The notes under the pieces were generated by a model. That model saw nothing but the letters and a program-made list of their open reading frames with translations. It did not search any database and was not told the DNA's origin. Source: Notamacropus eugenii (taxonomy: Eukaryota > Chordata > Mammalia > Diprotodontia > Macropodidae). From it: a stretch of DNA of 64,000 nt. Position numbers and translations under genes: made by a program. This document shows, piece after piece, positions 46,215 through 57,384 of this stretch; position 1 is the first letter of the stretch, and every line of letters starts with the position of its first letter. Location: contig NC_092872.1 of assembly GCF_028372415.1 (NCBI RefSeq), positions 513,980,224 through 514,044,223 on the forward strand, in the 5' to 3' direction.

Positions 46215-47605
46215 GATTTTAACTAAATTAAACTAGAGTGTTGATATATCAAGAAGTTTCATTTCTCATAAAGTCTAGTCTTCAGTATTCCTCTTCATTA
46301 TAGCCCTCTTTAGCTCATATATTTCCCCCTTTCCCTGATACCCCAAAGGACATGATAAATGCAAGAAGAGTTTTCATTTCTACATAACTTGACAGAATGA
46401 TAGAGAAGACTACTCATTGTAACAGAATTATTCTGATATCTTTGCAGACTAAACAGGCCTAGTATGGAACCGCACATTTAATTTAATTTTTCCAAAAATA
46501 AAAAGCAGTCATATTAAGAAATCCCATCACTCAATGCTGAGAGGAAGCTCCTTCAAGTCTTCAATGCTGTGGTAATTACTGGCAAAGAACCCCTGATGAG
46601 AGATCCTTGAGAAGTGGAAAACTTACCCAAAGAACTAATAAAAACATAGTCAATTGCTTTGGGATTTTTCTGAAGATGATGGAGGAGGGAGGAGACTTGG
46701 AAAATTACATGGTTGCAGCATGTACTCAAGCCCAGAAAGTTAGTATAAAAGAACTCCAAAGAGGTTGGTTATTGGCACAAAAGAGAGTGCCCTTTCAATT
46801 CTACATAGGACACTGCTATCCTATGACAATTTATAAAGTCATGTCCCTCATGGATGGAGGCTATCCCTATAAGTTCAGGTAGCATAGAGTGAGGCTGGCC
46901 ATAGCATAATTATATACTGTGACCAGGTAACTACAGGTGCTTCCTTGATGTGCCAATAATTCAGGTGTGAGAGCCATACAGTCAATAACAAAATATTTTA
47001 CTCACTGGAATCAGAGACAATGAGGGGACAACCCAGGACAAAGAAACTGGGAGAAAGGAACTATATCCAATGCCTGAATTAGTATAGATGAATACTAGGA
47101 ACCAGGCATGATATTACATGTAGGTGGAGGGAACTCTCTGCCAAGTTAGTTTAATCCCAGTGTGGGAGACCTTCAAAGAACCTCTTTGTGTAGGAAAAAT
47201 GGTGTAGATGAGTCAGGAGCCAGGGGTTGCTCCCTCCTGCGTCAGCAGAGAAAGAAAGCCTTAAGGTAACATTGCAGGGTCACTTGGCCAACAGAGGAGG
47301 AGGGGGAAGATTCCTGCTGAAAAGTAACCAGGAGGTCAAATTGAGTTTCTGATTCTCACATCCAGACTCCTGGGCTTGATATGCTGATGCTTTCAACCAC
47401 AAAGAAACTAGAGAATCTGAGGCTCCGAAAGTGCTAGAGGGACCAAATGTGGCCACTATGTTTTCTTTTGGAGAATAATATCAGTAATACGAAGTATCAT
47501 ATAGTACCTAATAAAGCCTATAGAGTCATTAAAAAGAAAACTTTTTAAAAATTGTTATTAAAATATTCACTCTTTATTCCACAAAACTATTGGTGCTGAA
47601 GCAAA
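46215..47605. other. Non-coding, unassigned
   Basis: No recognised repeat. The 91-codon frame at 46607-46882 is not recognised, has no visible domain and is weak as a gene. Confidence 0.35.
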
Positions 47606-47609
47606 GATG

Positions 47610-48090
47610 TAAGTGAAAAGGAAGCCTGGTTTAATGGCTAAAGGGCTAGAATTGTAGTCTATAAGATCTGGGTTTAAATATTATCTCTGAGAATTGCTAA
47701 TTGTGTGATCACTGGCAAATCATTTTAACTCTGAATTTGTCCAACTCTGTAAAATGGGGGTACCATCGGTAGTATCAAGGACTGCTGTAATACTCAAATG
47801 AGGTAATCTATTTACAGCACCTCACAAACCGTAAAGGGCTATAATTCGTATTCAAAGCCTATGGTCTGTGACCCAGTGGAAGAAACACTGGGATTCTAAT
47901 GAGAGGGTTTGGCTCAAAGTTCTGGCTCTGATCTGGGAAGACGTATATAAGCTTTCTGGTCCCCACATCCCCCATGTATAACCTGAGAGTATTGATCCAG
48001 ATGTTATCCAAGATGGTTCTCACTCAGCAGCTATATGGCTTTGGGTAAATCATTTAACTTGCCTGGCTCCCTGTTTCCTTACAAATTGAG
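47610..48090 (+). mobile_element. Two MIR-type SINE copies
   Basis: The first is at about 47610-47850 ('atctgggtttaaatattat', 'gtgatcactggcaaatcat', 'taaaatgggggtacc'). The second is at about 47870-48090 ('ggctttgggtaaatcattt'). Confidence 0.65.
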
Positions 48091-48094
48091 GGTA

Positions 48095-48700
48095 GGGAAT
48101 TCAATTCAACTCAATTCAGTTGAACAGAGATTTACTTAGTATCTATTATGTCTGAGGCACTGCAGTAGACCCGGAAATATAAAGATAAAAAAGAAAACTT
48201 TCCCTACCCTAAAAAAGCATAAATTCCCTTGAGATAAGAAAAATGTATAGCTAGCTTACTAAAAAAAAAAAAAGTCTTCCAAATAAGTAAAAGTAATGGA
48301 GGTAGATACTAGGCAACTAGTTGGCATAGTGGATAGAGTGGTGAGCCGAGGGTCAGGAAGACTCATCTTTGTGAGTTCAAATCTGGCCTAAGACACTTAG
48401 TATTTGTGTGACCCTGGGTAAGTCATTTATCCTCTGTTTACCTTAATCCACTGGAGAAGGAAATGGTAAACCATTCTAGTATCTCTGCCAAGAAAACTCC
48501 AGATCGGGTCATAAAGAGGCAGAAACTATTGAAACAGCTAAACAACAGCAACGAACTCATTGATCAGGGAGGTGACATAGAGTCATGTTTTAGAAAAATC
48601 TCTTTGGAAGCTAAGTGAAAGATGGATTGGAAAGAGCAAACACTTGAGGCAGGGGTGACTAGTTAAGAGGTTTCTGGTGGTTATTGTGAGAATAAAATAA
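48095..48700 (-). mobile_element. L2 3' part, antisense, split by a SINE
   Basis: 'tttacttagtatctattat' and 'ctgaggcactgcagtagac' at 48129-48172 resume as 'gagggaggtgacatagagt'-type sequence and 'aaaatctctttggaagcta' after the SINE at 48305-48545. Confidence 0.65.
48305..48545 (+). mobile_element. tRNA-SINE with 'aaacaacagcaac' tail
   Basis: It has a head ('agtggatagagtggtgagc', 'gtgagttcaaatctggcc'), 'tgtgtgaccctgggtaagt', the tail 'ctggagaaggaaatggtaa', 'tctctgccaagaaaactcc' and 'acagctaaacaacagc'. Near full length. Confidence 0.92.
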
Positions 48701-48717
48701 GATCATTTGTTTTAAAT

Positions 48718-48926
48718 CAGTGGTGTCCAACTTGAATAGAAATGAGAGCCACCCAGTGGGCAGCATATTGATACACAAAACTACATATTAACATTATCTA
48801 TGTTTTATTGCATCTTTATTTATTTTGTTTCATATTTTCTAAGTACATTTTAATCTAGTTCTGACCAGCCCTGGAAGTGTCATGGGTCAAATGCATTGAC
48901 CCCAGGCCACATGTTTGATATTTCTG
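48718..48926. mobile_element. hAT-type MITE, 209 bp
   Basis: The left end 'cagtggtgtccaactt' is mirrored by the right end 'atgtttgatatttctg'. The flanking 8-mers are ttttaaat (48710-48717) and ttttagat (48927-48934), a near-perfect 8-bp target duplication as expected for hAT transposons. It carries no coding capacity. Confidence 0.85.
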
Positions 48927-49019
48927 TTTTAGATATTTTATGAATAGAAAGTACAATAGAAATGGAACTTATTCTGCTATTATATTTGAGTTTTAAAATC
49001 CCCCATTAAGAAAGAACCT

Positions 49020-49345
49020 CACTAAAAACTTCTAGGAGTGGATGCAGAGCAAAATAAATAGAATAAGGAGAAAAAATTATTTAATGACCACAGTAACATA
49101 AGGTCAAAGTTGTGACCAATCATGACTTCAAAAGGCCAATGACCAAGAATGTCTTCTGACTCTTGGTAGAGCTGTGTTATGGACAAGAGACAGACTGATC
49201 CATACACATTCAGACATGGCCAATGTGTATATCAATTTGCTAGACTGTACTTATTGGTTACAAAGGAGAGCTTTGGGTGGGACATTTGAGTGAAAAGAGA
49301 CATGCTTTTAAAAAAAGCAAGAAAGAAAATAAATAAATCTGCAGA
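49020..49345 (+). mobile_element. L1-type 3' end, older subfamily
   Basis: 'gcagagcaaaataaataga', 'cagacatggccaatgtgta' and 'ttgctagactgtacttatt' run to an A-rich end ('aaaataaataaatc'). This resembles a second marsupial L1 3'UTR type, recalled but not verified. Confidence 0.6.
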
Positions 49346-49859
49346 AGAAAAATTCCAAAGTGCTGAAATAAATTGGAAAATTTTGCTACTACCATGTTAA
49401 AATTAGCATATGTTTTTTAAAGAAACCATATATAACTGAAGTGAACAGTTTCATGAACAATCTCTTTTTTGCCCATTGTACATTTGGATGTTTGAGTTCA
49501 CTGATGATTACATTTATTTATGATGATCAACTTAAAGAAAATGCTCAAAAATTTTAAAAAGAAAGACATTTACTGTAGAAAGATTTTTAAAAACCTCACA
49601 ATCCTTATTCTTTAGAATAATTTAAAAACCTCATATTAGCCCAATCATACTGGGTATCAAGCACTATTAGTCACCTATCATCAAGCTGTTCAAATCTTGC
49701 TAGTTCACTCGGTCTTACTATTGTTAATTCCTTTTCCTAAAAGGCAAGGAAGTCATAATGATGCCCCAGAGAGATGCATCCAACAGGCTTTTAGCTTTAC
49801 ACGAAGTACAAAAATGTGGGATATGTATGCCATGGCAAAACTTCAAAAAAGAGACATCT
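49346..49859. other. Non-coding, unassigned
   Basis: AT-rich sequence, nothing recognised. The frames at 49697-50065 spill over from the neighbouring L2. Confidence 0.4.
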
Positions 49860-50556
49860 GCTCTCCTGGCCTCCACTTCCTCACCACCCACTCCCTTCCC
49901 AACCTCTTGCCATCTGGCTTCTGTTGCCACCCTGCTACTGAACAACTCTCTCCAATGTTGCCAGTGACCTACAACTTGTTCAATCTATTTTTCATCCTCT
50001 TTGGCCTTCCTGTATCACCTGGCACTGTTGACCAATCACTTCTTCAATGTCTTCTCATCATTTGACTACTATGACACGCCTAGCTCTTGACTCTCTTCCT
50101 ACTGTGTGGGAGGACCACTCCTTTTCCATTTTTTTTTTTTGGTTGGCTCATAGTCCTCCTGCTCCTTAAATTTGGATGTTCTCTATGGTTCTAGCAATGG
50201 CCCCTTTCTCTTGTTTCTCTGAACTTGATCTCTTGTTGATCTCCTAATCTTGTTCCTCTTTCCAGTTTTCCCATTTATTTTGATGGTATCACTATCCTCC
50301 TAAGCATACAGGCTGAAAATCTTGTAATCATCTTCTGCTTGTTCCTTGCCTTATTCATCACTCCTACCATTTAATTAGTTGCAAAGTTGTGTTAGTTCTA
50401 TCTCCATATTTCCTACTTGTCCCCTCATCTGTACTCAAAAACATCCACCCTGCTCTGGGCACATATACCTCTCTTTTGGGGAAAAATATAATACCTTCCC
50501 AACTAGTCTCCCTGCTTCCAGGTTCCATCTTCTTTAAATCATTCTTTACACAAGTA

Positions 50557-50876
50557 GGGGAAGCTAGGTGGGGCAGTGGATAGAGCACCAGTGCACGAGT
50601 CAGGAGGACCTGAGTTCAAATCTCACCTCAGACACTTGACACTCACTAGCTGTGTGACCTTGGGCAAGTCACTTAACCCCAATTGCCTTATCCTGGGTCA
50701 TCTCCAGTCATCCTGATGAATGTCTGGTCACTGGATTCAGATGGCTCTGGAGGAGAAGTGAGGCTGGTGACCTTCACAGCCCTCCCTCACTCAAAACAAA
50801 GTCAAGTGCAAATCATGTCATCATTTCTCTGATGGCACAGTCTTCTTTGGCAACAAAGGACAAACACACACAAATG
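50557..50876 (+). mobile_element. Full-length RTE-tailed tRNA-SINE (Mar1-like)
   Basis: It has a tRNA head ('gtggggcagtggatagagc', 'gacctgagttcaaatctca'), the 'gggcaagtcacttaacccc' block and a linker ('gtctggtcactggattcag'). The RTE-type tail 'gccctccctcactcaaaac' follows and runs to 'aaggacaaacacaca'. It is flanked by a perfect 8-bp repeat, cacaagta, at 50549-50556 and 50877-50884. This is the best-preserved SINE in the window. Confidence 0.95.
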
Positions 50877-51086
50877 CACAAGTATGGTCATGGTATTCCC
50901 TGCTAAAAAAAATGAACATTTCTCATGATTGCCAATTGTTTGGAAAATAAAATACAAAGTTACTGATCCTGGCATTCAAAGTGTGCCAAGTCTTGTTCAA
51001 GACTATCTTTCCAGCTTCTTTCCTTTCCCTTCTTCTTAGGATCATGAGATTTTTAGACTAGAATACATTATCTCCTCAGTTCTGCC

Positions 51087-51125
<39 letters not shown>

Positions 51126-51179
51126 ATGTGTGTGTATATATATGTATATATGTAAATATATGTATGTATGCATATATAT
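51087..51179. repeat. (TA)n(TG)n microsatellite
   Basis: Pure TA of about 25 bp, then TG and mixed TATG units. Confidence 0.97.
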
Positions 51180-51479
51180 TTCATTTAAGACCCATCATTG
51201 AATGTACCATTTTCACCATGATGCCTTCTCTGATTACCTCAGGTGAAAGTTATCATTTTCCTCTTAAATTTTCCTTTCATCTGAATCTGTCCTTTTCCTC
51301 CATCAAAGTGTACTTTGTGTCATGCTTCTTTGTATTTATGACATTTAACCAATAGAATATAAGCTTGTTGAGGGGCAGAGGATATATCACTTTTTTATCT
51401 TCATATCCCCATGCTTAACACGAGTGTTTTACACATAATAGGCACTTAATAAATGTTTATTGTTGAACTGAATGTGTGT

Positions 51480-53325
51480 CATTGCAAAAGAAGTGATATT
51501 GACTAACATCCAAAGAACAGAAGAACAATTAGAAACTCATTAACAAACTACTTATTTGAAAACCAAGTCCCAAGTCATTACTGCTTGCCAGTAAATGATA
51601 GTGCTTGAATTTCTACAAATATATGTGAATTATATACTTGCAATTTCACACTAGGTTGAGTCTATATTTTCACATACTGACACATACTCAGGGCATAGAA
51701 TTTTGCTTATACTTACAAATAATTACCTTTCACAACAGAACTATATGCAGAACTCTGAAGCATGAATTTATGATTTGTTTTTCCTCCGTGTAGCTATTAG
51801 CTACTATTTAGTCTTAGAATCATAGAAGAGCATTGTTGGTACCTAAACAAGGATGCATGGTCATGGATGCACAAACACACATGCACACATGCATGGAATT
51901 TCTATGACTGATTATGTAGCCCAAATTCTCTGTATCTTTAGAAATACTTATGAACCATGATCAGGGTTTTTATTTCTTTTGCATTCTGGTCTAAGGGTAA
52001 AGGAATCCTTTATTCATACCAAGAGGCAAGGGAGAAGGACCCAAGGGCTTGTTCCTCCCCGTCCTACCACTAGGAATTCCAATCTTTTGATAAGTTAATA
52101 CTTATGTCTACATAATTACCCCAATGTTTTTCATGTGAGTGATTCCTTCTTATGTATTTTAAGTGATTTAGGCAAATGATAAATCCCAATTATATTTCTA
52201 TAGATCTACACACATAATTATCTATTGGAAAGGTAAAGCTATAATTAAGAATTCAGTTGAGAGTCCATAGAAACAAGGTACCAAAGGAGAAGAGATCCCG
52301 AAACACAGACATGCTTGTACATTTGGGGCTGGGGCAAGAAAAGGATCCAAGGTCTCTCTGTGAGTCAGAGAAGTGCCACAGGCATCCTCTACAAAGACAT
52401 GGTATGATAAGGAGGTAGCTGTCAGTGTACAATGTCAGAGGCTGTGGGCCAGGAGACTACCACAGGGAATAATCACCCCATCATGTTTCTCTTGGGAAAT
52501 ATATGAGGCAGTATTTCCAATGTAGATTAAACCATTGCCACCACTTGGATCATTACCTCCCCTCAGAACCCAGGAAAAATAGCCCAGGACCTAGAGGCCA
52601 AGAACCTCCTAAACAGCAGTACCATTCCAGACCACCTATCCTGCTTCTAGCTTGGCACTCAAAGTCATTGTGGAGGTGATAGTGATGAGCTTGATACCAA
52701 CATCCTATTAGTTCAGATTCAACTTTGGAACAAAATGAGATATTCATAAGTAATTGAACAGTTAAAAAATGTTTACTTTGCTTTTTCACAGCAAGATTAT
52801 GCAAGAAGAATAGAGTGGTACCTGGCTTCTATAGACACAATAAGGAAATAAGCCTGGTCAGCAGGGCAGGGTATAGTGAGTTGTATTATCTTTAGAAATC
52901 CACCAAATTGGAGGGGCTCTGACTGCATGTGTGTGGGGGAACTTTTGTACTCTTAGGTGACTAGGAAGCTGCATCAAGTGACATGGGAGGCAATCATTTC
53001 CCAGGGACAGCTTTGTTGTCTTTTAGTGAAAACAAATCCGTTTCAGGTAAAGATAAGGGGACCCTGGTCCTATTTCAAAAGGGGAACATCTCTTGTTGAG
53101 TTCTGGCCTGACAACTGCCTTTGCAGGTGCTGCAGCCTATGTCTCCCTCAAGAGAAAGAAATATTAAAGAACTGGAAAAGAAAATTCTTGCTTGGCAATG
53201 TAAAATGGTTCAATATCAGAAAAAAATTTTATCAGTGAAAATGACATTATAGAAGATACGTTGCAATCTACCCTAAAGTCCACTGACCTCTCCATCTGAC
53301 TTGCAGCTGACACCTCCAATAAATG
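51480..53325. other. Repeat-poor non-coding stretch
   Basis: No gene or confident repeat. The frame at 52957-53238 (93 codons) is not recognised and lies in unremarkable sequence. Confidence 0.4.
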
Positions 53326-53329
53326 TTAT

Positions 53330-53450
53330 ACTGCTCTGCTAAAAAGTGAGCTCCTTGAGAGCAAGGACTGCACTGCCTTTCTGTGTTTATCTCCAGGACT
53401 CAGCACAGTAAATTATAAAAATATTTAATGAGTGGGTTTTTAATCCATTC
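53330..53450 (+). mobile_element. L2 3' end fragment
   Basis: 'gagctccttgagagcaagg' and 'tctccaggactcagcacag'. Confidence 0.8.
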
Positions 53451-53517
53451 TTTCATTCATCAAAGGCAAAGCCCGAATGCTAACCAGCATTCTGTGTAAA
53501 GAATAATCATAAATTAG

Positions 53518-53685
53518 CTTAAGGGCAGACATGTGACTTCATTAGAACTACCATTTCATATTACTATCTATAGATTAAGGATAGGCAACTGCAGGAGGCA
53601 TTGGGGATCCTGATAGGAAATGTATAATTATGCCGCAGGAGCAAGCTTACCCTCAGACAAAGTAAACAACTTTCTACGTGGCTAG
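53518..53685 (+). repeat. Long inverted repeat 1, left arm
   Basis: 168 bp whose reverse complement is about 86% identical by eye to 54654-54824, with one 3-nt gap. The longest shared blocks include 'gtgacttcattagaactacc', 'attaaggataggcaactg' and 'accctcagacaaagtaaac'. It is not a family I recognise. Confidence 0.95.
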
Positions 53686-53859
53686 GATTCCTGAGGGATT
53701 CAAAGCAAGGTGTTGGTCATACTTCCTCAGGGTAACCAATGTACTTAGGAAAGTCTCACATCAGGAAACACTCTTAAAGAAGCAATTTCATAGTTGAGCT
53801 GGCATTTTCGAAACATTTTAACTCTTGACTTGAAGTCTATAGTCTTAGCTGCAACACTG

Positions 53860-54060
53860 TCTCCTGAATAAGATACTGCCTTTCTAGCAGAACAAAAGGA
53901 CCATTAATGACACCAATTAACCGGTGTAATTCTCATTTACACCTCTTTATTACCTTCAGCATACAGTGTGTGATACATTATCTATCCCATTAATTGTTAA
54001 AGTACATGCAAGTCAAGATATTTTATGATATGGGGTCATCTGTCATTGATAGGAAAGATA
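53860..54060. promoter_or_regulatory. Candidate conserved non-coding element inside inverted repeat 1
   Basis: 'cattaatgacaccaattaac', then 'cggtgtaattctcatttacac', then 'cccattaattgttaaagtac'. This is a dense series of homeodomain-like cores without transposon sequence. The call is inference from texture only. Confidence 0.4.
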
Positions 54061-54319
54061 TGGCTAGAAGGGGCTTTTCTTGCTCAGCAGGGCCATCTTT
54101 ATGGGAACTTCATTCACTTTTCCACACGAATTGATAACTAGACCTGAAAAATATGGCTCAAATGACATGTAGTCTCAGGCCCATGCTGCTTTCTCTGTAC
54201 GCATGTGCTCATGTACCCTTAAAGACTTCTAAAGGAAATTCTGTTACATATTCTGTCCATAGTGAGATTTCCCATTCTCAGAACACATGTGATCTCATTA
54301 GTGCCTCAGATTAATAGTA

Positions 54320-54535
54320 GTACACACATGTATGTAGCACTTTGATAATGTGCTTTCCTCATAGTGAGTCTGTAAGATAGACAGTACAGGTATCATTAAG
54401 CCTATATTACAGATTAGAAAACAGGCTCCAAGAGAGTGTGGCATGCCCATGCTCATGTAGTTGGTAAATGGTGAGGGTAAGACTTGAACCTATCTCCTGA
54501 TCCCAAGTCTAGTGATCTTTCCTGTATAGTAGTAA
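54320..54535 (-). mobile_element. MIR-type SINE, antisense
   Basis: 'tatgtagcactttgataat', 'taagcctatattacagatt' and 'gtgagggtaagacttgaac' are the complement of MIR. It lies in the spacer of inverted repeat 1. Confidence 0.65.
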
Positions 54536-54653
54536 TAACAACAGCATTTCAACCTCACATGATACTTTTCTTTGAATTCAACAAACATTTATTAAGCCTA
54601 CTAAATGTAAGGCACAAGATGAATTCAAATGCACTATGTATATTGTTATATCA

Positions 54654-54824
54654 TCAGCCACATAGAAAGCTGTTTACTTTGTCTGAGGGTAGGCTTGCTC
54701 CTACAGCATAACTGTACAGTGTTTCTTATCAGGATCCCCAATGCCCCCCACAGTTGCCTATCCTTAATCAATTGATGGCACTATGGGATGGTAGTTCTAA
54801 TGAAGTCACATATCTTCCCTTAAG
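54654..54824 (-). repeat. Long inverted repeat 1, right arm
   Basis: 171 bp, the partner of 53518-53685 in opposite orientation across a 968-bp spacer. The outer ends read cttaaggg and cccttaag, so both carry a TTAA at the border. Confidence 0.95.
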
Positions 54825-55697
54825 TAAAAATTGAAGGAAACAGGTATCATTCTCCTATTTTACAGTTGATCAGAAGGAAGTAAGACTTTACAGTGAGTCA
54901 GAAATAAGTGAAACTAGACTTTTAGGTCATGCATCTTTCTTGCACCAGAACCATAAATAGGGCAGAATGACTTACATTGGCCCAGGATACTGAATTTATA
55001 GAATTTTCATAGTGCTTGTAGTTCTTCAGCAGAGTAGAAATTACAGAATTTAGCACCTGGTTAGGAAGAATAAGTTATTAAAATAAAAAGCTTCCATGTG
55101 GGGGGCAGGAGGCTTCTCTTCTGCCCCATCTCACTTCTCTTTTCTATCATGTCTTCCCTAACATCAACACAGAGTGGCTTTCTAGGGGTCTCAGAATCCC
55201 TTTCGCTCCACCATAGCGATACTAGCTCATGCTCAAGAGAGTACACTCCATATCTTTCCCTGGGTGACATTTGTGGTACTTTCCCCAGGCATAAACATTC
55301 CTTATGACTCTGCCTTAGACTATCCACATTGGAAGTTTAAACAAGTCTACTAATGTTATTTGAAATCTTCCAACCACTGCAATTTCTCCAGCCATTAGTG
55401 CCAAAATGAATATTTATGTTTATATATATTCATAATGAAGGATTTTTCAAAATTATAAACTATTTTAAAAATAGCTGAATCATTTTTGTGAGCATTGATT
55501 TTCTTCTGAATTTTGTCTATGGACTTGCCAATAGCCTAATAGTATTGCTCTAAAATTACTGCTCTGTTTTCTCCATAGTGCTAGAAACTTGGTGTATTCT
55601 CCTCTTGGTTCAGACGTGAATGTTTCCATCATAAAAGTATCACCATGGCAGGATTCTATACATCTATAGCACTATACATCTAGTACTTCCAAATAAA
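54825..55697. other. Non-coding, unassigned
   Basis: AT-rich and free of recognised repeats. Frames on both strands near 55061-55327 are unrelated to any protein I know. Confidence 0.4.
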
Positions 55698-55979
55698 ACA
55701 ACTCAGAAACAAGCTGAAAAATTGCAACCTGTAGAGGAGGGAGGTACGGAATCTTCAATTTCCAAAGATTTAGGGCATGCCAAGGAAAGCACCACTTCAA
55801 CACAGAAAACTCATAACCCAATCATGCTGATGTTTATGACTAAGAAGAAATCACTGCTAAATTGCTTTAAGATTCCTTCTTCTTGTCCTTGTTCTCTGAT
55901 TTTTCTCCAGTTGTTCAACTGCTATACAGAACCCCAATAAAGTATACAAAGGAATCACAGAACAGAGAATGAAGATTCA
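55698..55979 (+). repeat. Long inverted repeat 2, left arm
   Basis: 282 bp about 93% identical by eye, in opposite orientation, to 57093-57365, apart from one gap of about 9 nt. It carries an open 72-codon frame (55722-55940) and an AATAAA near 55935. The family is not recognised. Confidence 0.95.
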
Positions 55980-57092
55980 GAGAGAAGAGAGAGTATAATT
56001 ATATGATAGGCATGTGTGTGCTGTAAGCTTGCACATATCTATCTCTTTCTTAAAAATAGATTGCATAAAGAAAATCTATGATTTCATTGAAAACAATAAT
56101 TATGTCAGTTATGCCAAGAAAGGGATTATAATACTCAGGATTTGGAATGCTGTGGTATCACAGAAAATGAGATGCCACACATTTGTTCCAAATTGGAATA
56201 TATTAGTTTGATTTTTAATACTATCTGTTTTTTACAACCTTGAGACCTAGGTGAATACAATGACTATAGCTGGGCCTCCTCCAGGGATAGGAAATCAGGC
56301 ATAAACTTAACTGATACAATTAGTTAGACAGTATTAGACTGGGACTGATGACAGCCCTCACATTCACCAACACCCAGTTCTTGTGATGTTGAGTAAGGAC
56401 TCATAGTACCATGCTGTACCCTAAGCAATGACCTATACCAACAGAGAGACTTGTGAACACCACACTCACCACAATGGTGACACAAGGGGAAGAGATCTAG
56501 GACCAGATTTTATTGCTTCATCTCCACTACATCTCCCATCCTCACAAAGTCACACAGAATTACTAAATCTTTGAGTTGAAGACTCTCTTTAACAGCGACC
56601 TTGACCACTGGAGATGACTGTGCCTGTTCTGAGTTGCTTGTTGATATCACTACTTTGTGATAGGCTCCATGGATGCCTCACTTCTGTCCCAGCTCAAATC
56701 ACTTTCCAGATGACTCTACCTCCTCCCTAACAACCCTGCCTTCCCCCTCCTATTCATCTGCCCCATAAGGCTCCTCTTTATATTTTTGTCATCCATTAAT
56801 ATAATGTAAGATCCTTGAGAGTAGAGACTATCTTGTTTTATTGTATATTTTTGTTTTATTTTATTGAGTTTGTATTATCACAGTGCTTGGAACATAATAA
56901 GTATTTAATACATGTAATAAATATAGCTATCTAGCTCACAAAGCATCTAGTCTAATCTTAACCTAGCCAAGAAATTCATTCTTCTGCCATATTCTCAACA
57001 AATGACTGAGAAATCTCTGCCTCTAGGTTTCCAATGAGGGGGGAATCATCTTCTGAACAGTGGATTTCACATTTGGATGATGATTTGGAAGA
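55980..57092. other. Spacer of inverted repeat 2
   Basis: 1.1 kb of non-coding DNA. It holds an L2 3' end in plus orientation at about 56790-56910 ('gatccttgagagtagagac', 'cacagtgcttggaacataa') and an L3/CR1-like antisense piece at about 56935-57045. Confidence 0.55.
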
Positions 57093-57365
57093 TGAATCTT
57101 CATGCTCTGTTCTGTGATTCTTTTGTGTACTTTATTGGGGTTCTGTATAGCAGTTGAACAACTAGAGAAAAATCAGAGAGCAAGGACAAGAAGAGGGAAT
57201 CATAAAGCAATTTAGCAGTGATTTCTTCTTAGTCATAAACATCGTCATGGTTGGGTTATGAGCTTTCTGTGTTAAAGCAGTAGTTTCCTTGGCATGCCCT
57301 AAATCTTTGGAAATTGAAGATTCCATACCCCCAGGTTGCAATTTTTCATCTTGTTTCTGAGTTGT
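57093..57365 (-). repeat. Long inverted repeat 2, right arm
   Basis: 273-bp partner of 55698-55979. Read on the minus strand it encodes the same peptide segment (ESSISKDLGHAKE, then MFMTKKKSLLNCF and IPSSCPCSLIFL). It is part of a 110-codon open frame at 57494-57162. Confidence 0.95.
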
Positions 57366-57384
57366 GTTATTTGTTTGTTTGTTA

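Larger units (their letters stand above)
49860..51470 (+). mobile_element. Long L2 copy interrupted by a SINE and a TA repeat
   Basis: 'cctctttggccttcctgta', 'tggcactgttgaccaatca' and 'ctcatctgtactcaaaaac' continue, after the SINE (50557-50876), with 'tggtcatggtattccctgc'. The copy runs to the 3' end 'aataggcacttaataaatg' at about 51440. Confidence 0.85.

Noticed and set aside
50557-50700. Possible tRNA gene
   Set aside because: The tRNA-like head belongs to a SINE with an RTE-type tail and target-site duplication.
53518-54824. piggyBac transposon based on TTAA at both outer borders
   Set aside because: The bases next to TTAA read GGG rather than the usual CCY of piggyBac ends, and no transposase is present. 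It was kept only as one option among several.
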